DNA of 64,000 nt from positions 210,168 to 274,167 of the forward strand of contig JABWCQ010000001.1 of assembly GCA_013360195.1 (NCBI GenBank), read 5' to 3'. The position numbers and the translations under genes are program-made. The number at the start of each line of letters is the position of its first letter. Positions within the stretch are counted from its first letter, which is position 1. This stretch comes from a bacterium. Lineage in GTDB: Bacteria; Electryoneota; RPQS01. The notes below the pieces were generated by a model. It did no database searches. It was not told the origin of the DNA and was given only the letters and a program-made list of their open reading frames with translations. Positions 1 to 8,899 of this stretch are shown in pieces.

Positions 1-2
1 AG

Positions 3-155
3 GGAAACGGTGTTTCAAACATCTTACTCAAGCGTTCCGACCTCGTTGTCAAAATCCCACTCTACCGCCAAATTGACAGCCTTAATGTCTCTTCCGCGGC
101 GGCTGTGCTCCTCTTTGAAGCTGCTAAAAGTCGTCAGCTTGAGCCGGAAATTTAA
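3..155 (+). CDS. SpoU-family RNA 2'-O-methyltransferase (RlmB/TrmH-like), C-terminal end only
   Basis: The window opens inside this gene; 50 codons remain before TAA. The visible end reads IPLYRQIDSLNVSSAAAVLL and then LFEAAKSRQ. This matches the last conserved motif of SpoU/TrmH methyltransferases (IPM-x-G-x-x-SLNVSVAAAVLLYE), which forms part of the trefoil-knot SAM-binding site. Family members methylate the 2'-OH of ribose in 23S rRNA (RlmB) or tRNA (TrmH). The specific substrate cannot be told from the fragment. A hairpin with a T-run follows directly, so the gene ends its own transcription unit. Confidence 0.8.
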   Translation, partial: GNGVSNILLKRSDLVVKIPLYRQIDSLNVSSAAAVLLFEAAKSRQLEPEI

Positions 156-156
156 T

Positions 157-193
157 ACTATCAATATTTTAGAAAGCAGATAGTTGTTTTTTT
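157..193 (+). terminator. Intrinsic terminator of the methyltransferase gene
   Basis: ACTATC (157-162) pairs with GATAGT (179-184), followed by TG and seven T residues (187-193). The stem is short and AT-rich with a 16-base loop, so it is weak by itself. It sits right after the stop codon and just before the next promoter. Confidence 0.5.
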
Positions 194-196
194 CAC

Positions 197-225
197 TTGA
201 CACTCCGAGTCTAATTCAGTATATT
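197..225 (+). promoter_or_regulatory. Sigma70-type promoter, TTGACA-17-TATATT
   Basis: A perfect -35 box TTGACA (197-202), a 17-base spacer and TATATT (220-225) precede the M23 peptidase gene at 262. The -35 box begins three bases after the terminator T-run. No terminator is visible downstream until 12192 apart from a weak hairpin after atpE, so this may drive the peptidase, bactofilin and the whole ATP synthase run. Confidence 0.75.
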
Positions 226-261
226 CCGAAATTCCTGATAGGTTTTCAGAACGGTTAAAGG

Positions 262-1104
262 ATGCCAAACCTCCAAAAAGAGTGGACGGTCGTAGTCCTG
301 TCTGAAAATCAAGCTCAAATGCGCCAGTTTCGTGTTAAGCGTCTCTGGTTCTACATCGCTGCAGGTGCTGGAATCGCTGCTCTTTCTTTGCTCTTGGTCT
401 TCAGCTATATGACTTGGTCTCTGTCTTCGCAAGTCCAAGATAACACCGCGTTACAGGCCAAAGTCAAAGAGCTTGAATCCACGAACGAACGGATTCGCGA
501 TATAGCGGAACGGCTTGCTGAACTCAAACAGTTTGAGCAGCAGCTTCGGCGGGGTTTGCAATTGCCGGACGGAAATTTGCCATCGCCCGATGTCTTGAAT
601 CCGTCCCGGACGGAGCCGATTTCCTCGGACGAAATGTTGCCTGAAGATGAACTTGTCCTTGGTGTTTACGGAGAACGTGCCGCCGAGATTAGTTCAGAAA
701 GCGTTCTGCCTGCTGATATTCCTACACATCCCCCCGTTCGCGGCTATGTGACCCGTACCTTCGAAGCTAGGCGTGATCTCAATGACCCCGGACACTACGG
801 TCTCGATGTAGCTGCGCGCGAAGGTACCACGATTCAAGCGAGCGCTAATGGTCTTGTTCTGTTTGCTGGCTGGAGCTACCCTTACGGCAATCTAATCGTC
901 ATCGCTCACAAGTCAGGATACAATACCTTTTACGGCCACAACCAATTGTTGCTGGTCGCGCCCGGAGACCGCGTAATTCAGGGTCAACCTATCGCGCTCC
1001 TCGGGAATTCCGGGCGCAGTTCCGCGCCGCATCTTCACTTCGAAATCTGGAAAGACGGAGTCAGGGTTGATCCCGAGTCCGTCCTGGCGGGCAGTGCTGG
1101 CTGA
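262..1104 (+). CDS. M23 (LytM-type) murein endopeptidase, membrane-anchored
   Basis: 280 residues. A short cytoplasmic N-terminus is followed by one membrane helix (about 30-50), a coiled coil (about 57-98), an acidic linker and a C-terminal M23 domain (about 155-275). The zinc ligands are visible: H178 and D182 in GHYGLDVAA, and H257/H259 in APHLHFEIW. This architecture (helix, coiled coil, LytM) is typical of periplasmic peptidases that cut peptide cross-links in peptidoglycan and help set cell shape. With all ligands present it should be an active enzyme rather than an EnvC-type activator. The bactofilin gene lies 59 bases downstream, a pairing also known from Helicobacter cell-shape genes (csd1/ccmA). 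The ribosome site is poor: AAAGG lies almost against the ATG. Confidence 0.88.
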   Translation: MPNLQKEWTVVVLSENQAQMRQFRVKRLWFYIAAGAGIAALSLLLVFSYMTWSLSSQVQDNTALQAKVKELESTNERIRDIAERLAELKQFEQQLRRGLQLPDGNLPSPDVLNPSRTEPISSDEMLPEDELVLGVYGERAAEISSESVLPADIPTHPPVRGYVTRTFEARRDLNDPGHYGLDVAAREGTTIQASANGLVLFAGWSYPYGNLIVIAHKSGYNTFYGHNQLLLVAPGDRVIQGQPIALLGNSGRSSAPHLHFEIWKDGVRVDPESVLAGSAG

Positions 1105-1163
1105 TTGTTGCCGGCCTGCCGCTGATTCATCTTCAGCCAATTCCCAAAAGGGAGGACGGGCGC

Positions 1164-1622
1164 ATGGCTAAATGGACTCGCTTGACATCTTCGGATAGCT
1201 CGTCCGGAGAGATGTCCACTTTGCTCGCCAAGGATGCCGAGATTATCGGCACACTCAAAACTCAAGGCTCACTGCGAATTGATGGCCGCGTCAAAGGTGA
1301 CGTGGTCTGCGCCAAAATGGTCACCATCGGCACGACCGGACTTGTCGATGGGAACATTAAGGCCGATAGCATTATCGTCGCGGGTCGTGTAAAGGGTTCC
1401 CTCGTCGCTAAGCAAAAGGTTCATCTGGAAGCTTCTGCTGAACTCGAGGGAGATCTCTCCGCGAGCAAGCTCTCGATTCAGGAAGGCGCGAAGGTCCGAG
1501 GTCATACGGCAACAGATGACAGTAAGGTCCCTGTTGCCCTTCCCACGATCACTCTGTCTCCGGAAGTTGATTCCGAAGCCGATCTTGTTCCACGCAACCG
1601 CCCGGTCTCTGCCGCGTCCTGA
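1164..1622 (+). CDS. Bactofilin (polymer-forming cytoskeletal protein)
   Basis: 152 residues. The central region (about 20-115) is a run of short beta-strand repeats of the DUF583/bactofilin type, for example GSLRIDGRVKGDVVCAK and GSLVAKQKVHLEASAELEGD, which build a right-handed beta-helix that polymerises without nucleotide. The flanking tails are polar and disordered, as usual in the family. Bactofilins scaffold peptidoglycan enzymes at the membrane, and the neighbouring M23 peptidase is the natural client. The stop at 1620 almost touches the likely start of atpZ, so the shape genes and the ATP synthase operon probably share a transcript. Confidence 0.88.
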   Translation: MAKWTRLTSSDSSSGEMSTLLAKDAEIIGTLKTQGSLRIDGRVKGDVVCAKMVTIGTTGLVDGNIKADSIIVAGRVKGSLVAKQKVHLEASAELEGDLSASKLSIQEGAKVRGHTATDDSKVPVALPTITLSPEVDSEADLVPRNRPVSAAS

Positions 1623-1623
1623 G

Positions 1624-1854
1624 TTGCTTGAAAGCTTTCAGCCGCCCCGCCAGGACCCTCTGGCCATTGGCCTCACAATTGTCGCAGCAACAGCTTTGTT
1701 TGGAATTATCGGCTGGTGGATTGATTCAAAATTGAAGACCTTTCCGCTGCTGATGACGGTCGGCGCGGTAGTTGGCTTCGCGGCCGCTTTGTATCGCACG
1801 ATCCTGTTGATTCGCAACCTTGACAACTCAGACAAATCCGATCAAAGGGAATGA
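1624..1854 (+). CDS. atpZ: AtpZ/AtpI-family small membrane protein of the ATP synthase operon
   Basis: The frame is open from 1516, but the upstream part overlaps bactofilin and is not hydrophobic. The TTG at 1624, one base after the bactofilin stop, gives a 76-residue protein starting MLESFQPP and is preferred. Two membrane helices follow, the first with GIIGWWIDSKL, which resembles the G-x-x-x-G-x-x-x-D signature of AtpZ/AtpI proteins. These accompany F-type ATP synthases and are linked to c-ring assembly or Mg2+/Ca2+ handling. It overlaps the next gene by ATGA. The exact start is uncertain. Confidence 0.65.
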   Translation: MLESFQPPRQDPLAIGLTIVAATALFGIIGWWIDSKLKTFPLLMTVGAVVGFAAALYRTILLIRNLDNSDKSDQRE

Positions 1855-2120
1855 ATTCGTTCCTCATCGGTATGTCAATCGGAGCTGCTGCCTCCATCCC
1901 CGCCCTGGTCCTTGCCTGGTTCAAAGCCCGGCGCGGCATGACAAACTTCGTCAAACTGTGGGGAATCGGCGTCGCCTTGCGATTCACAATTATCGGTCTT
2001 GGCCTCTTCTGGCAGATGCAGAAGCCCGAAATCGGTAAGATTGCTTTGGTACTCGGTATCGTTCTCGCTTTCTATATCAGTCTTGTCATCGAATTCTTGA
2101 TTTCTAAATCCGCCAAATGA
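1851..2120 (+). CDS. AtpI-like ATP synthase accessory membrane protein
   Basis: 89 residues with three or four predicted membrane helices and few charges (MNSFLIGMSIGAAASIPAL, then LVLGIVLAFYISLVIEFL). Its position between atpZ and atpB matches the ATP synthase I subunit (AtpI), which assists c-ring assembly, but similarity by eye is limited to size, hydrophobicity and place. It is linked to both neighbours by 4-base ATGA overlaps, so translation is probably coupled. Confidence 0.6.
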   Translation: MNSFLIGMSIGAAASIPALVLAWFKARRGMTNFVKLWGIGVALRFTIIGLGLFWQMQKPEIGKIALVLGIVLAFYISLVIEFLISKSAK

Positions 2121-3031
2121 ACTTATCACGGTTACTTATCGTCATTGGTATCGCTGCGGTCTGCGGCCTTGCGCTGGCCAAGGAAAAACCGCGTGTCGCT
2201 GCCGCTGGGCAGCAGCAAGAGCACGCGAATGCTGAGACGCATGGACATGAAGACGGACTTGGAACGACGCTTGTACATATTCTTGAACACCACCTTGTTG
2301 ATTCAGATCACATGGAGCTGTTCGGTCTCGATATTCACCTTCCCACGTTCGAATTCGGAAACTTCAAATTCACCCTTACCAAGCACCGCTTGTGGTGGTT
2401 GATCGCCCTCTCACTGATGGGGTTACTGGTCTGGTCTGCGGCGCGCCAAAAGACTCAGGTTCCGACAGGGCTCCGCAATGCCCTGGAAGGCTTGATCGGA
2501 TTTGTCCGAAATGAAGTTGTAAAACCGAATTTGCATGAGAAGACGGATTTCTTCATGCCCTACTTCATGTCGCTGTTTACCGGCATTCTGTTTTCAAATC
2601 TGCTCGGTCTCCTTCCTTGGGGAAGTTCCGCGACTGGCAATGTTAACGTTACCGCCGGCCTGGCCCTATGCACTCTTAGCTTGATGGTCGGCATGGGAAT
2701 ACGGGTTAACGGCCTCGGCGGATTTCTGCATCACTTCGCGCCTCCCGGCGTTCCCGGATGGCTGATGCCGCTGATGATCATTATCGAAATCGTCAGTTTC
2801 TTGATTCGCCCCTTTGCGCTGACGATTCGTCTCTTTGCAAATATGCTCGCCGGGCACGCTGTGCTCGCCGTGCTGCTCGGACTCATTGTTAGCTTGATGT
2901 TTGCCGCACCTGCTATCGCTGTGGCAGTTGGCGTTTTCCTGCTCGAAATAATCGTGGCCCTGATTCAGAGCTACATCTTCATCATGCTGACGGCAACGTT
3001 CATGGGACTGACCATGCACCCGTCCCATTGA
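2117..3031 (+). CDS. atpB: F1Fo ATP synthase subunit a
   Basis: 304 residues, longer than the E. coli subunit (271) because of an N-terminal extension. The extension has a signal-like hydrophobic segment (1-21) and a His-rich stretch (HANAETHGHEDG), as found in Bacteroidota/Chlorobi-type subunit a. The proton half-channel helices follow. The essential arginine is R238 in ALTIRLFANMLAGH. The subunit passes protons to the c-ring in the inner membrane. It overlaps the AtpI-like gene by 4 bases and lies 98 bases before atpE. Confidence 0.93.
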   Translation: MNLSRLLIVIGIAAVCGLALAKEKPRVAAAGQQQEHANAETHGHEDGLGTTLVHILEHHLVDSDHMELFGLDIHLPTFEFGNFKFTLTKHRLWWLIALSLMGLLVWSAARQKTQVPTGLRNALEGLIGFVRNEVVKPNLHEKTDFFMPYFMSLFTGILFSNLLGLLPWGSSATGNVNVTAGLALCTLSLMVGMGIRVNGLGGFLHHFAPPGVPGWLMPLMIIIEIVSFLIRPFALTIRLFANMLAGHAVLAVLLGLIVSLMFAAPAIAVAVGVFLLEIIVALIQSYIFIMLTATFMGLTMHPSH

Positions 3032-3075
3032 CGTTCGCACGTCTGTCCGGTGTGTCCCCTGCTGCCGGAATCTGA

Positions 3076-3360
<285 letters not shown>

Positions 3361-3408
3361 GATTGTCGATCGGCCGCGGCTGCGGCTGCCGTATGAACAA
3401 TGCACTCG

Positions 3409-3437
3409 CTGCGCTGCGAAAATGCGCGGCAGTTTTT
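3409..3437 (+). terminator. Possible partial terminator or attenuator after atpE
   Basis: CTGCGC (3409-3414) and GC (3416-3417) pair with GCGC (3424-3427) and GCAG (3429-3432), giving about eight pairs with two single-base bulges and a GAAAAT loop, followed by TTTTT (3433-3437). It lies between atpE and atpF inside the operon, so complete termination is unlikely. Confidence 0.4.
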
Positions 3438-3471
3438 CCGCGGAATCTGAAACTGTAGCACTAAAGCACTC

Positions 3472-3966
3472 ATGGGCCTGCAAAATATCCTCAATATCGA
3501 ACCCGGTTCTATTCTATGGACGATCATTACATTCTTGATCGTTGTTTGGATAGTCGGCAAATTCGGCTGGAAGCCAATCATCAAAGGGTTGACGGACCGC
3601 GAAAACTCGATCCGCAACGATCTCGAGACAGCAAAGGCTGAACGTGAAAAAGCCGGTGCCTTATTGGCCGACTATCAGCAGGCCATGGCTAATGCCAAGA
3701 AGGAAGCCGCGGAGATTATTCAAAAGGCTCAGGATCAAGCTGAAAGGCACCGGGCCGAGATGGAGGTCCTTGCCAAAGAGCAGGGGCAAAAACTGCTGGA
3801 AAAGGCTCGTGTCGATATCGAACGCGAATCCGAGTCCGCTAAAGCTGATCTGGCGCGACATGTCGCCGAACTTACTGCCAAGGCAACATCCCGACTCTTG
3901 GGACGCGTTATTGATGACAAAGAGCACGAAAAGCTCATTATGGAAGCATTGAAGGAGGACCGTTGA
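3472..3966 (+). CDS. atpF: F1Fo ATP synthase subunit b
   Basis: 164 residues. One N-terminal membrane helix (about 14-32, IITFLIVVWIVGKFGW) is followed by a long charged helical region (about 40-150) rich in Ala, Glu, Lys and Arg. This is the dimeric coiled-coil peripheral stalk that holds the F1 head to the membrane. Length and layout match the bacterial family. The atpH start overlaps its stop codon, and an AAGGAGGA ribosome site for atpH lies within its last codons. Confidence 0.9.
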   Translation: MGLQNILNIEPGSILWTIITFLIVVWIVGKFGWKPIIKGLTDRENSIRNDLETAKAEREKAGALLADYQQAMANAKKEAAEIIQKAQDQAERHRAEMEVLAKEQGQKLLEKARVDIERESESAKADLARHVAELTAKATSRLLGRVIDDKEHEKLIMEALKEDR

Positions 3967-4514
3967 AAGGTTTTGAAGGCGCGCTTGGCCTACGCTACGC
4001 TCGTTCTCTCTTTCAAGCTTCCTTGAAAGCGGAGTGCGCCGCCGATGTCGAACGTGATCTTGCTGCAATTGCGGCAATCTACAAGGAAAACCGTGAATTG
4101 CCTGTGCTGCTCGCAAGTCCAAGTCTCGGCAACGCCAAGCGTCGTGCCATCCTGATGAGCATCGCTGACAAGGCGGGTTTCTGCGAAATGACTCGCCGGT
4201 TTATCGATCTGCTGCTCGAAAAATCTAGACTCGAAATCCTCGAGTCCATTCCAGACCGTTTTCACAAACTCTTTCGTGATCATCAAGGTGAAGTCGAAGT
4301 CACGGTGTCAACCGCTGTTCCGCTGTCCGATGCAATGAAGCAAAGTGTCACACAGAGTATCGCCGCCAAAAGCGGTAAGAAACCGGTCGTTACCTATCAT
4401 GTGAATCCTGCGCTAATCGGCGGGATTGTCGTTCAATATCCCGATCACATTCTCGACGGTTCGCTCGCGCGAAAAGTTCAAGATCTCGGCAAACGCATGG
4501 CAGCCGCTGTCTGA
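3963..4514 (+). CDS. atpH: F1Fo ATP synthase subunit delta
   Basis: 183 residues, normal for bacterial delta (OSCP homologue). It starts with TTG overlapping the atpF stop, with AAGGAGGA at a suitable distance. The N-terminal helical domain carries GLRYARSLFQAS, and the C-terminal part has the typical end NPALIGGIVVQYPDHILDGS (I-GG-x-x-x-x-x-D-x-x-x-D-x-S). It joins the peripheral stalk to the top of the alpha3beta3 head. Gene order b-delta-alpha is conserved. Confidence 0.92.
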   Translation: MKGFEGALGLRYARSLFQASLKAECAADVERDLAAIAAIYKENRELPVLLASPSLGNAKRRAILMSIADKAGFCEMTRRFIDLLLEKSRLEILESIPDRFHKLFRDHQGEVEVTVSTAVPLSDAMKQSVTQSIAAKSGKKPVVTYHVNPALIGGIVVQYPDHILDGSLARKVQDLGKRMAAAV

Positions 4515-4552
4515 TTTCTACTATCGAATCTATTTTCTAATTTCCCTGCCCC

Positions 4553-6067
4553 ATGTCCACGAAACTAAAACCCGAAGAAATAACTTCCATACTCAAAGAG
4601 CAGATTGCAGACTACAAGTCACTGTCTGCCGTTGATGAAGTAGGCCGAGTCGTCTACGTCGGTGACGGTATCGCCCGCGTCTATGGACTTGACAAGGTCA
4701 TGTATGGTGAACTCGTCGAATTCCCCGGCGATATTCAAGGAATGGCCTTGAACCTCGAAGAGGACAACGTCGGTTGCGTGCTCTTCGGGTCTGATACCAC
4801 GGTGAAAGAAGGCGATATCGTCAAACGCACCGGCAAGGTCGTTCAAGTACCGGTCGGCCCTGAATTGGTGGGACGCGTTGTCAATCCCCTCGGTCAGCCG
4901 CTTGACGGAAAAGGTCCGATTAACGCCAGGATATATAACCCTGTCGAGCGTATCGCGACGGGTGTGGTCAGCCGCCAGCCCGTGAAAGAGCCGCTGCAAA
5001 CTGGAATCAAGGCAATTGACGCCATGATTCCTATTGGACGTGGTCAGCGCGAACTCATCATCGGCGATCGCCAAACCGGCAAAACCGCCATTGCGATTGA
5101 TACTATCATCAATCAAAAGGGGCAGGGCGTTATCTGTATCTATGTCGCTATCGGCCAGAAAGGTTCCACGATTGCCCAGGTGGTGAAGACGCTGGAAGAC
5201 AACGGCGCAATGGAACACACCATCGTCGTGTCATCCACCGCTGTTGAGCCGGCTCCGCTGCAATTCCTTGCGCCGTACGCTGGCGCCGCTATGGGCGAGT
5301 ACTTCCGCGACAATGGCAAGCACGCTGTCTGTATCTATGACGACTTGACCAAGCACGCATGGGCATATCGTCAGATGTCGCTACTGCTTCGCCGTCCGCC
5401 GGGTCGTGAAGCCTATCCGGGTGACGTGTTCTACCTCCACTCCCGTTTGCTTGAACGCGCGGCTAAACTTAGCGATGCGCTGGGCGGAGGTTCGTTGACC
5501 GCACTCCCCATCATTGAAACCCAGGCGGGGGACGTGTCCGCTTACATTCCGACCAACGTGATTTCAATCACTGACGGTCAGATTTTCCTTGAATCGGAAC
5601 TCTTCTATTCCGGCATTCGTCCCGCCATCAACGTCGGTATTTCAGTTTCACGTGTGGGTGGTAATGCGCAGATTAAAGCGATGCGTCAAGTGGCAGGAAA
5701 GCTGCGTCTCGACCTCGCACAGTATCGCGCCCTGGCGGCATTCGCGCAGTTCGCGTCCGACCTGGACAAGGCAACCAAAGCTCAGCTGACTCGTGGCGCC
5801 AAGCTCGTCGAAGTGCTCAAACAAGGTCAATACTCACCATGGCCCGTAGAAGAGCAGGTCGCCATTCTTTGGACTGCCGGCCAAGGCTATCTCGATGACG
5901 TTGAGGACCGCGATATTGCTCGTTTTCAAGCTGAATACATTAAGTATGTCCGCTCCGTCGGTGCACAGATTCTCGAAGGCATCCGCACGAAAAAGGCGCT
6001 TGATGACGATCTCACAGGCAAGCTGAAATCTCTGATTACTGACTTCAAAGCCACTTGGAATAAGTAG
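4553..6067 (+). CDS. atpA: F1Fo ATP synthase subunit alpha
   Basis: 504 residues, full length. The N-terminal beta-barrel domain is followed by the nucleotide-binding domain with P-loop GDRQTGKT (171-178) and the signature [14 protein letters not shown], then the C-terminal helical domain. Alpha binds non-catalytic nucleotide and forms the F1 head with beta. The upstream region is pyrimidine-rich (TTTCTAATTTCCCTGCCCC) with no Shine-Dalgarno match, so initiation is probably helped by ribosomal protein S1 or by lack of structure. A glycosyltransferase gene, not atpG, follows. Confidence 0.96.
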   Translation: MSTKLKPEEITSILKEQIADYKSLSAVDEVGRVVYVGDGIARVYGLDKVMYGELVEFPGDIQGMALNLEEDNVGCVLFGSDTTVKEGDIVKRTGKVVQVPVGPELVGRVVNPLGQPLDGKGPINARIYNPVERIATGVVSRQPVKEPLQTGIKAIDAMIPIGRGQRELIIGDRQTGKTAIAIDTIINQKGQGVICIYVAIGQKGSTIAQVVKTLEDNGAMEHTIVVSSTAVEPAPLQFLAPYAGAAMGEYFRDNGKHAVCIYDDLTKHAWAYRQMSLLLRRPPGREAYPGDVFYLHSRLLERAAKLSDALGGGSLTALPIIETQAGDVSAYIPTNVISITDGQIFLESELFYSGIRPAINVGISVSRVGGNAQIKAMRQVAGKLRLDLAQYRALAAFAQFASDLDKATKAQLTRGAKLVEVLKQGQYSPWPVEEQVAILWTAGQGYLDDVEDRDIARFQAEYIKYVRSVGAQILEGIRTKKALDDDLTGKLKSLITDFKATWNK

Positions 6068-6091
6068 TTTCCACATGGGGGCGGCACGCTC

Positions 6092-7330
6092 GTGAAACGC
6101 CCGTCTGATTGGCTGCTCGCAGTAATTCTCGCTGTCGGCGTCTTCCTCTGGCAGCGAAGTTCGTTTGATCTCTGGCATATCGACCTCTTTCACATTCAGC
6201 TTGCATCCTATGCGTGGCATTCTGGTCAACCTGAGAGAATGTACACCGATTACGACGGATATGAACGTTGGATTGAGGATTGGTATCGCCCTCAAGCGGA
6301 CCGACTCGGAGCGTGGGGTGATGAGAATGCCTACTTCTATCCGCCGTTCCTTGCCGGTGTGCTGTCGCCTGTGTCAGATGTCCACGTTTATGTCTGGCGG
6401 AATTCACTGTTCGCCATAAATGTAATTCTGCTCTTTGTCTTTGCGTCGCAAATCGTTCGTGCTGTGGGGACGGCATTCTCGTGGCGTGGTTTTCTGTGGG
6501 CATTCTCGCTCGTACTGCTGTGCTATCCGATGGCGCGAGCGACCAAGCTGGCGCAAATCGTACCTCTGCTCGCAGTGCTTTTTTGGGAAGGCCTTCTTCG
6601 TTTGAAATCCGCCCGTAAAGCGGCGACGGTATTAATTGGCGTTGTGATGGCGGTTAAGATCTTTCCGGCAGGCTGGGTGCTTCTCCCGCTCGTCAAGAGG
6701 CAATGGCGATTCGTTCTGGGTATTGCCGGGACCGTAGCTGCGATCTACATTCTTTCCATAACTCTCATGGGTTGGGACATTCACCTCAGATGGTGGGATG
6801 CCGTGAGGGAGTTTGGCAGCGTGGTCTATACGTACTTCGGTAATCAGTCGCCGGCAGGCTGGTTTACCAGAGCGGTGCTCGGCAAAAGTCTCTTGGGACA
6901 GAACTTCGATCCCTCTCCGCTCATTCAATTTGTCCGGGCTCTTTTTATTCTCGTCTTTCTCGGTGGAACTGTGCTTCTGCTTTGGGTTCATAGAAACTCG
7001 GAGTTGCCTTTTTCGCTGGAAAACGGCCTGATGATTTCCGGCCTGCTGCTTTCGCTGCCGGTGACTTGGGAACACTACTTCCTGTTCGTTTTGCCCGCCC
7101 TTGGTGCCTTGCTGTATTCAGAGTGGCGGCGCGGAAGAGTTGACACTCAGAGTATCCTGTTAATCGCGGCCGCTTTCTTCTTTACTATGAAGCTGACGCG
7201 ATTCTACTCCGATTCTGACGTGGGCAAAATCGTCAGCGGAAGCCAATGTTTTGGCCTGATTCTGTTCTGGGTATATTGCGTCAAACGATTGAAAACCGAA
7301 CAAGGACAAACTCGTATTGCCGGAATCTGA
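6092..7330 (+). CDS. GT87-type (DUF2029) membrane glycosyltransferase inserted in the ATP synthase operon
   Basis: 412 residues from GTG. About ten membrane helices, with an early periplasmic loop containing acidic and aromatic residues (MYTDYDGYERWIEDWYRP, then DENAYFYPPF). The later K-x-x-P motif in VVMAVKIFPAGWVLLPL is typical of GT87 polyprenyl-phosphate-mannose-dependent mannosyltransferases (PimE-like, GT-C fold). Such enzymes add a sugar from a lipid-linked donor on the outer face of the inner membrane. The acceptor cannot be inferred. It sits 24 bases after atpA and 43 before atpG, on the same strand, so it is co-transcribed with the ATP synthase. A functional link is not evident. Confidence 0.7.
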   Translation: MKRPSDWLLAVILAVGVFLWQRSSFDLWHIDLFHIQLASYAWHSGQPERMYTDYDGYERWIEDWYRPQADRLGAWGDENAYFYPPFLAGVLSPVSDVHVYVWRNSLFAINVILLFVFASQIVRAVGTAFSWRGFLWAFSLVLLCYPMARATKLAQIVPLLAVLFWEGLLRLKSARKAATVLIGVVMAVKIFPAGWVLLPLVKRQWRFVLGIAGTVAAIYILSITLMGWDIHLRWWDAVREFGSVVYTYFGNQSPAGWFTRAVLGKSLLGQNFDPSPLIQFVRALFILVFLGGTVLLLWVHRNSELPFSLENGLMISGLLLSLPVTWEHYFLFVLPALGALLYSEWRRGRVDTQSILLIAAAFFFTMKLTRFYSDSDVGKIVSGSQCFGLILFWVYCVKRLKTEQGQTRIAGI

Positions 7331-7373
7331 TTCGTTTCCCATTTTGAATTTCCAATTTCTTATCTTCTGATAT

Positions 7374-8228
7374 ATGGCCGGTCTAAAAACCATTAAACGG
7401 CGCATTTCCAGCGTCAAGTCAACGCAGCAGGTCACGCGCGTCATGAAAATGGTCGCCGCCGCTAAACTGCGGCGTGCGCAGGAAAGTATGATGAATGCGC
7501 GGCCTTATTCATTGACGCTTCGCGAGGCCATACGAGATCTTTCTGCACACGTCGAGCGGTCGGCACACCCGCTTCTGGAAGTCCGTGAAGTGGATCATGT
7601 CGGCATCGTAGTGGTGACGGGAGACCGCGGACTTGCCGGAAGCTTCAATGTCAATATCCTGAAAAAGGCGCAGCAGATTATGCGCGAGAATGCACAGCAT
7701 CATGTGCATCTCGTTACTGTCGGCAAGAAAGGTACGGAGTTCTTCGCGCGCCGGGGAGCCGATGTCACGGGCCGCATGTCGGGTTTCTTCAATCATCTTG
7801 ACTTCAATCACGCCGTTGAACTCGGCGAGACTATTACGGCGCAATACTTGAACAGCACCATGGACCGCGTGTACGTGGTCTATAACGAGTTCAAATCTGT
7901 CATCCAGCAGCAGGTTACCGTTGAGCAGTTGCTGCCTATTGTGCCGGATCATGAACCTGTTAATGCCGGCACCGAGATTATTTTCGAGCCCAATCAACTC
8001 GCGATTCTGAACGCGATTCTTCCCAAGCACGTCAATGTCCAGCTCTGGCGCATTCTGCTTGAGTCTTTCGCGGCTGAAATGGCCGCGCGCATGACCGCTA
8101 TGGAGAACGCAACCAAGAATGCCGGCGAGCTGATTGACAGCTTGACGTTGACCTACAACAAGGCACGTCAGGCCGCAATCACTGGTGAAATCCTTGAAAT
8201 TGTGGCCGGAGCTGAAGGCTTGAAATAG
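7374..8228 (+). CDS. atpG: F1Fo ATP synthase subunit gamma
   Basis: 284 residues, usual length. The N-terminal helix has GLKTIKRRISSVKSTQQVTR and KMVAAAKLRRAQ, followed by a central Rossmann-like part (VVTGDRGLAGSFN). The C-terminal helix carries ERMTAMENATKNA-like residues (ARMTAMENATKNAGELID) and ends in TGEILEIVAGAEGL. Gamma is the central rotating shaft. There is no Shine-Dalgarno sequence: the leader is TTTCTTATCTTCTGATAT before the ATG. It is separated from atpA by the glycosyltransferase gene and from atpD by three unrelated genes, a broken order compared with the usual A-G-D-C. Confidence 0.95.
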   Translation: MAGLKTIKRRISSVKSTQQVTRVMKMVAAAKLRRAQESMMNARPYSLTLREAIRDLSAHVERSAHPLLEVREVDHVGIVVVTGDRGLAGSFNVNILKKAQQIMRENAQHHVHLVTVGKKGTEFFARRGADVTGRMSGFFNHLDFNHAVELGETITAQYLNSTMDRVYVVYNEFKSVIQQQVTVEQLLPIVPDHEPVNAGTEIIFEPNQLAILNAILPKHVNVQLWRILLESFAAEMAARMTAMENATKNAGELIDSLTLTYNKARQAAITGEILEIVAGAEGLK

Positions 8229-8253
8229 GAGCGGCCGGCATTCGACTGCTCCC

Positions 8254-8892
8254 ATGAATTTACCGTTCTTTGATGTAGCCTCCAGCGCCAGGTATCTTTC
8301 AGATCTGTTGGCAAATGCCGACCCGCCGTTTGTTTCCGTTTCGGCGACCGGTACAAACTCTGCTGCGCTTGCTGAAGAGCTGAGCCGCCTGAATCCCTTG
8401 TTATCGCTGGCCTCGAACCCCGCGGAAGTGGCAATAAGCTGCGATGCCGTTCACTTGCTTCCTCATCACGGGCGTGCTTCATATGTCAAAGAGGTAGTGG
8501 CGTCGGCAAAACGGGAAGCGATTATCGTCTGCCCGCTGGGAACAGAGTTACAGAGGACAATCTACCGAAGCCTGCAATCGCTTGCAGCCGAAAAAAATAT
8601 TGTTGTTCCCGAAATCTCCGATGCGCTTCGTCATGGCCTGCCTACGCCAACGGATGCCGCGAGCTGGGCACATGGATATGCTGATATTGATCTCTTCTAT
8701 GCGGGAGATGTGGCCTTCTTTCAAGAGCAAAGCACCCGCTTTCTGTCGCAATTCGGACAACCGTTCCTGCTCAAGTCTTTGCGCAAGCTGATTGGCCAAA
8801 GTGCACCTGCCGCTATCGAAGCCGATTTGCCTCCCGAAACGGTTCCGATGCGGCGCCATAGGCGTTTATATTTATTGATACGCAAAAGGTAA
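8254..8892 (+). CDS. Unknown protein, perhaps a degenerate class I methyltransferase
   Basis: 212 residues. I do not recognise a firm family. The layout resembles the second half of a SAM-dependent methyltransferase: a short acidic strand (VAISCDAVHLLPHHGRASYV), a helix, REAIIVCPLG like the RVPGG-strand region, and a late HGLPTPTDAASW segment of the kind seen in methyltransferases that end with a HFGLPT loop. The glycine-rich SAM loop at the N-terminus is not visible (VSVSATGTNSAALAEEL at best). It lies 25 bases after atpG and 7 before the NYN gene, so it belongs to the inserted block. Catalytic activity is doubtful. Confidence 0.4.
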   Translation: MNLPFFDVASSARYLSDLLANADPPFVSVSATGTNSAALAEELSRLNPLLSLASNPAEVAISCDAVHLLPHHGRASYVKEVVASAKREAIIVCPLGTELQRTIYRSLQSLAAEKNIVVPEISDALRHGLPTPTDAASWAHGYADIDLFYAGDVAFFQEQSTRFLSQFGQPFLLKSLRKLIGQSAPAAIEADLPPETVPMRRHRRLYLLIRKR

Positions 8893-8899
8893 TTTATTA

